DNA of 64,000 nt from Massilia sp. Root133 (GTDB taxonomy: Bacteria > Pseudomonadota > Gammaproteobacteria > Burkholderiales > Burkholderiaceae_D), in NCBI RefSeq assembly GCF_001426525.1, contig NZ_LMEW01000014.1:39210-103209 (forward strand), read 5' to 3'. The position numbers and the translations under genes were made by a program. Under the pieces are notes generated by a model. The model was not told the DNA's origin and searched no databases. It saw only the letters and a program-made list of their open reading frames with translations. Positions 63,891 through 64,000 of the stretch are shown one piece after another (position 1 is the stretch's first letter; each line of letters begins with the position of its first letter).

Positions 63891-64000
63891 TCAAATTTTC
63901 ACAACCTGCACCAAATTGATCAGTGTAAGTAGGGCGAGCTGGAAGGCGTGGTGATCCAACTGAGGTCGTACGCAATCGGTCAAATAATGACGTGCCAGGG
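63891..64000 (-). CDS. 3' end of an unidentified gene at the window edge
   Basis: The frame is open from the window edge to TGA at 63891, 36 codons, ending LVQVVKI. The codon use (CTA, ACA, TTG, TAT, ATT) is poorer in G+C than the neighbours, which would fit a mobile-element gene next to a repeat. No family can be named from so short a piece. Confidence 0.3.
   Translation of the reverse strand, partial: LARHYLTDCVRPQLDHHAFQLALLTLINLVQVVKI

Noticed and set aside
63679..63975. A 98-codon minus-strand frame across repeat copy 2
   Set aside because: It is built largely from the repeat arms themselves and has no ribosome binding site.

Overview
The window is high-GC (about 65-70 %) proteobacterial DNA. 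Long Xanthomonas/Caulobacter-type TonB-dependent receptors, a PEP-CTERM protein, TctDE-like signalling, dispersed GGGGTCAGAGCAC repeats and GTAGGGTGGGC-type REP hairpins together suggest a betaproteobacterium of the Oxalobacteraceae (Massilia/Duganella/Telluria group). This is an inference from gene content, not from a marker gene. There are no rRNA, tRNA or CRISPR features.

Layout. 1-2940 (minus): an SDR oxidoreductase, a ThDP-dependent pyruvate-oxidase-like enzyme and a small membrane protein, probably one operon. 3045-8682: divergent GH2 beta-galactosidase and GH115 alpha-glucuronidase. 8808-15733: a degenerate SDR, a GGDEF/EAL protein, a TctD/TctE-like two-component pair and a divergent orphan sugar-binding protein. 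15950-26084 (plus): a xyloglucan block of TonB receptor, two tandem GH74 lipoproteins and a SASA/CE20-like acetylesterase. 26098-29093: a LytS/LytTR two-component pair divergent from an RNase Z-like hydrolase. 29357-32265: GH43 arabinanase and a PEP-CTERM protein. 32271-35854: siderophore-interacting protein with MarR, Gfo/Idh/MocA oxidoreductase and a ROK repressor. 36308-42227: second TonB receptor and GH31 alpha-xylosidase/glucosidase. 42285-45732 (minus): a bufferin-type (MNIO RiPP metallophore) operon. 46303-49419: third TonB receptor. 49537-58302: OYE reductase/HxlR, GH43 with accessory domains, AraC/NmrA/AhpD genes, LysR/DMT exporter and a secreted cupin. 58280-63570 (minus): three histidine kinases, two with N-terminal receiver domains. 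63571-64000: a repeat and the 3' end of an unidentified gene.

How it works together. The glycoside hydrolases match a plant hemicellulose programme. GH74 would cut the xyloglucan backbone outside the cell, the esterase would deacetylate it, TonB receptors would import oligosaccharides, and GH31, GH2 and GH43 would strip xylose, galactose and arabinose. GH115 would remove glucuronate from xylan. Similar palindromes built on TGGTAGCG / TGTTAGCG lie upstream of GH2, GH31 and the third TonB receptor, suggesting a common LacI-type regulator encoded elsewhere. The two GH74 genes carry duplicated promoters.

The most unusual system is the bufferin operon. Two different Cys-rich secreted precursors flank a secreted alpha/beta-hydrolase whose nucleophile-elbow serine is glycine. 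They are followed by the MNIO enzyme, its DUF2063 partner and a DoxX protein, with a perfect 11-bp hairpin between the precursors and the enzyme genes.
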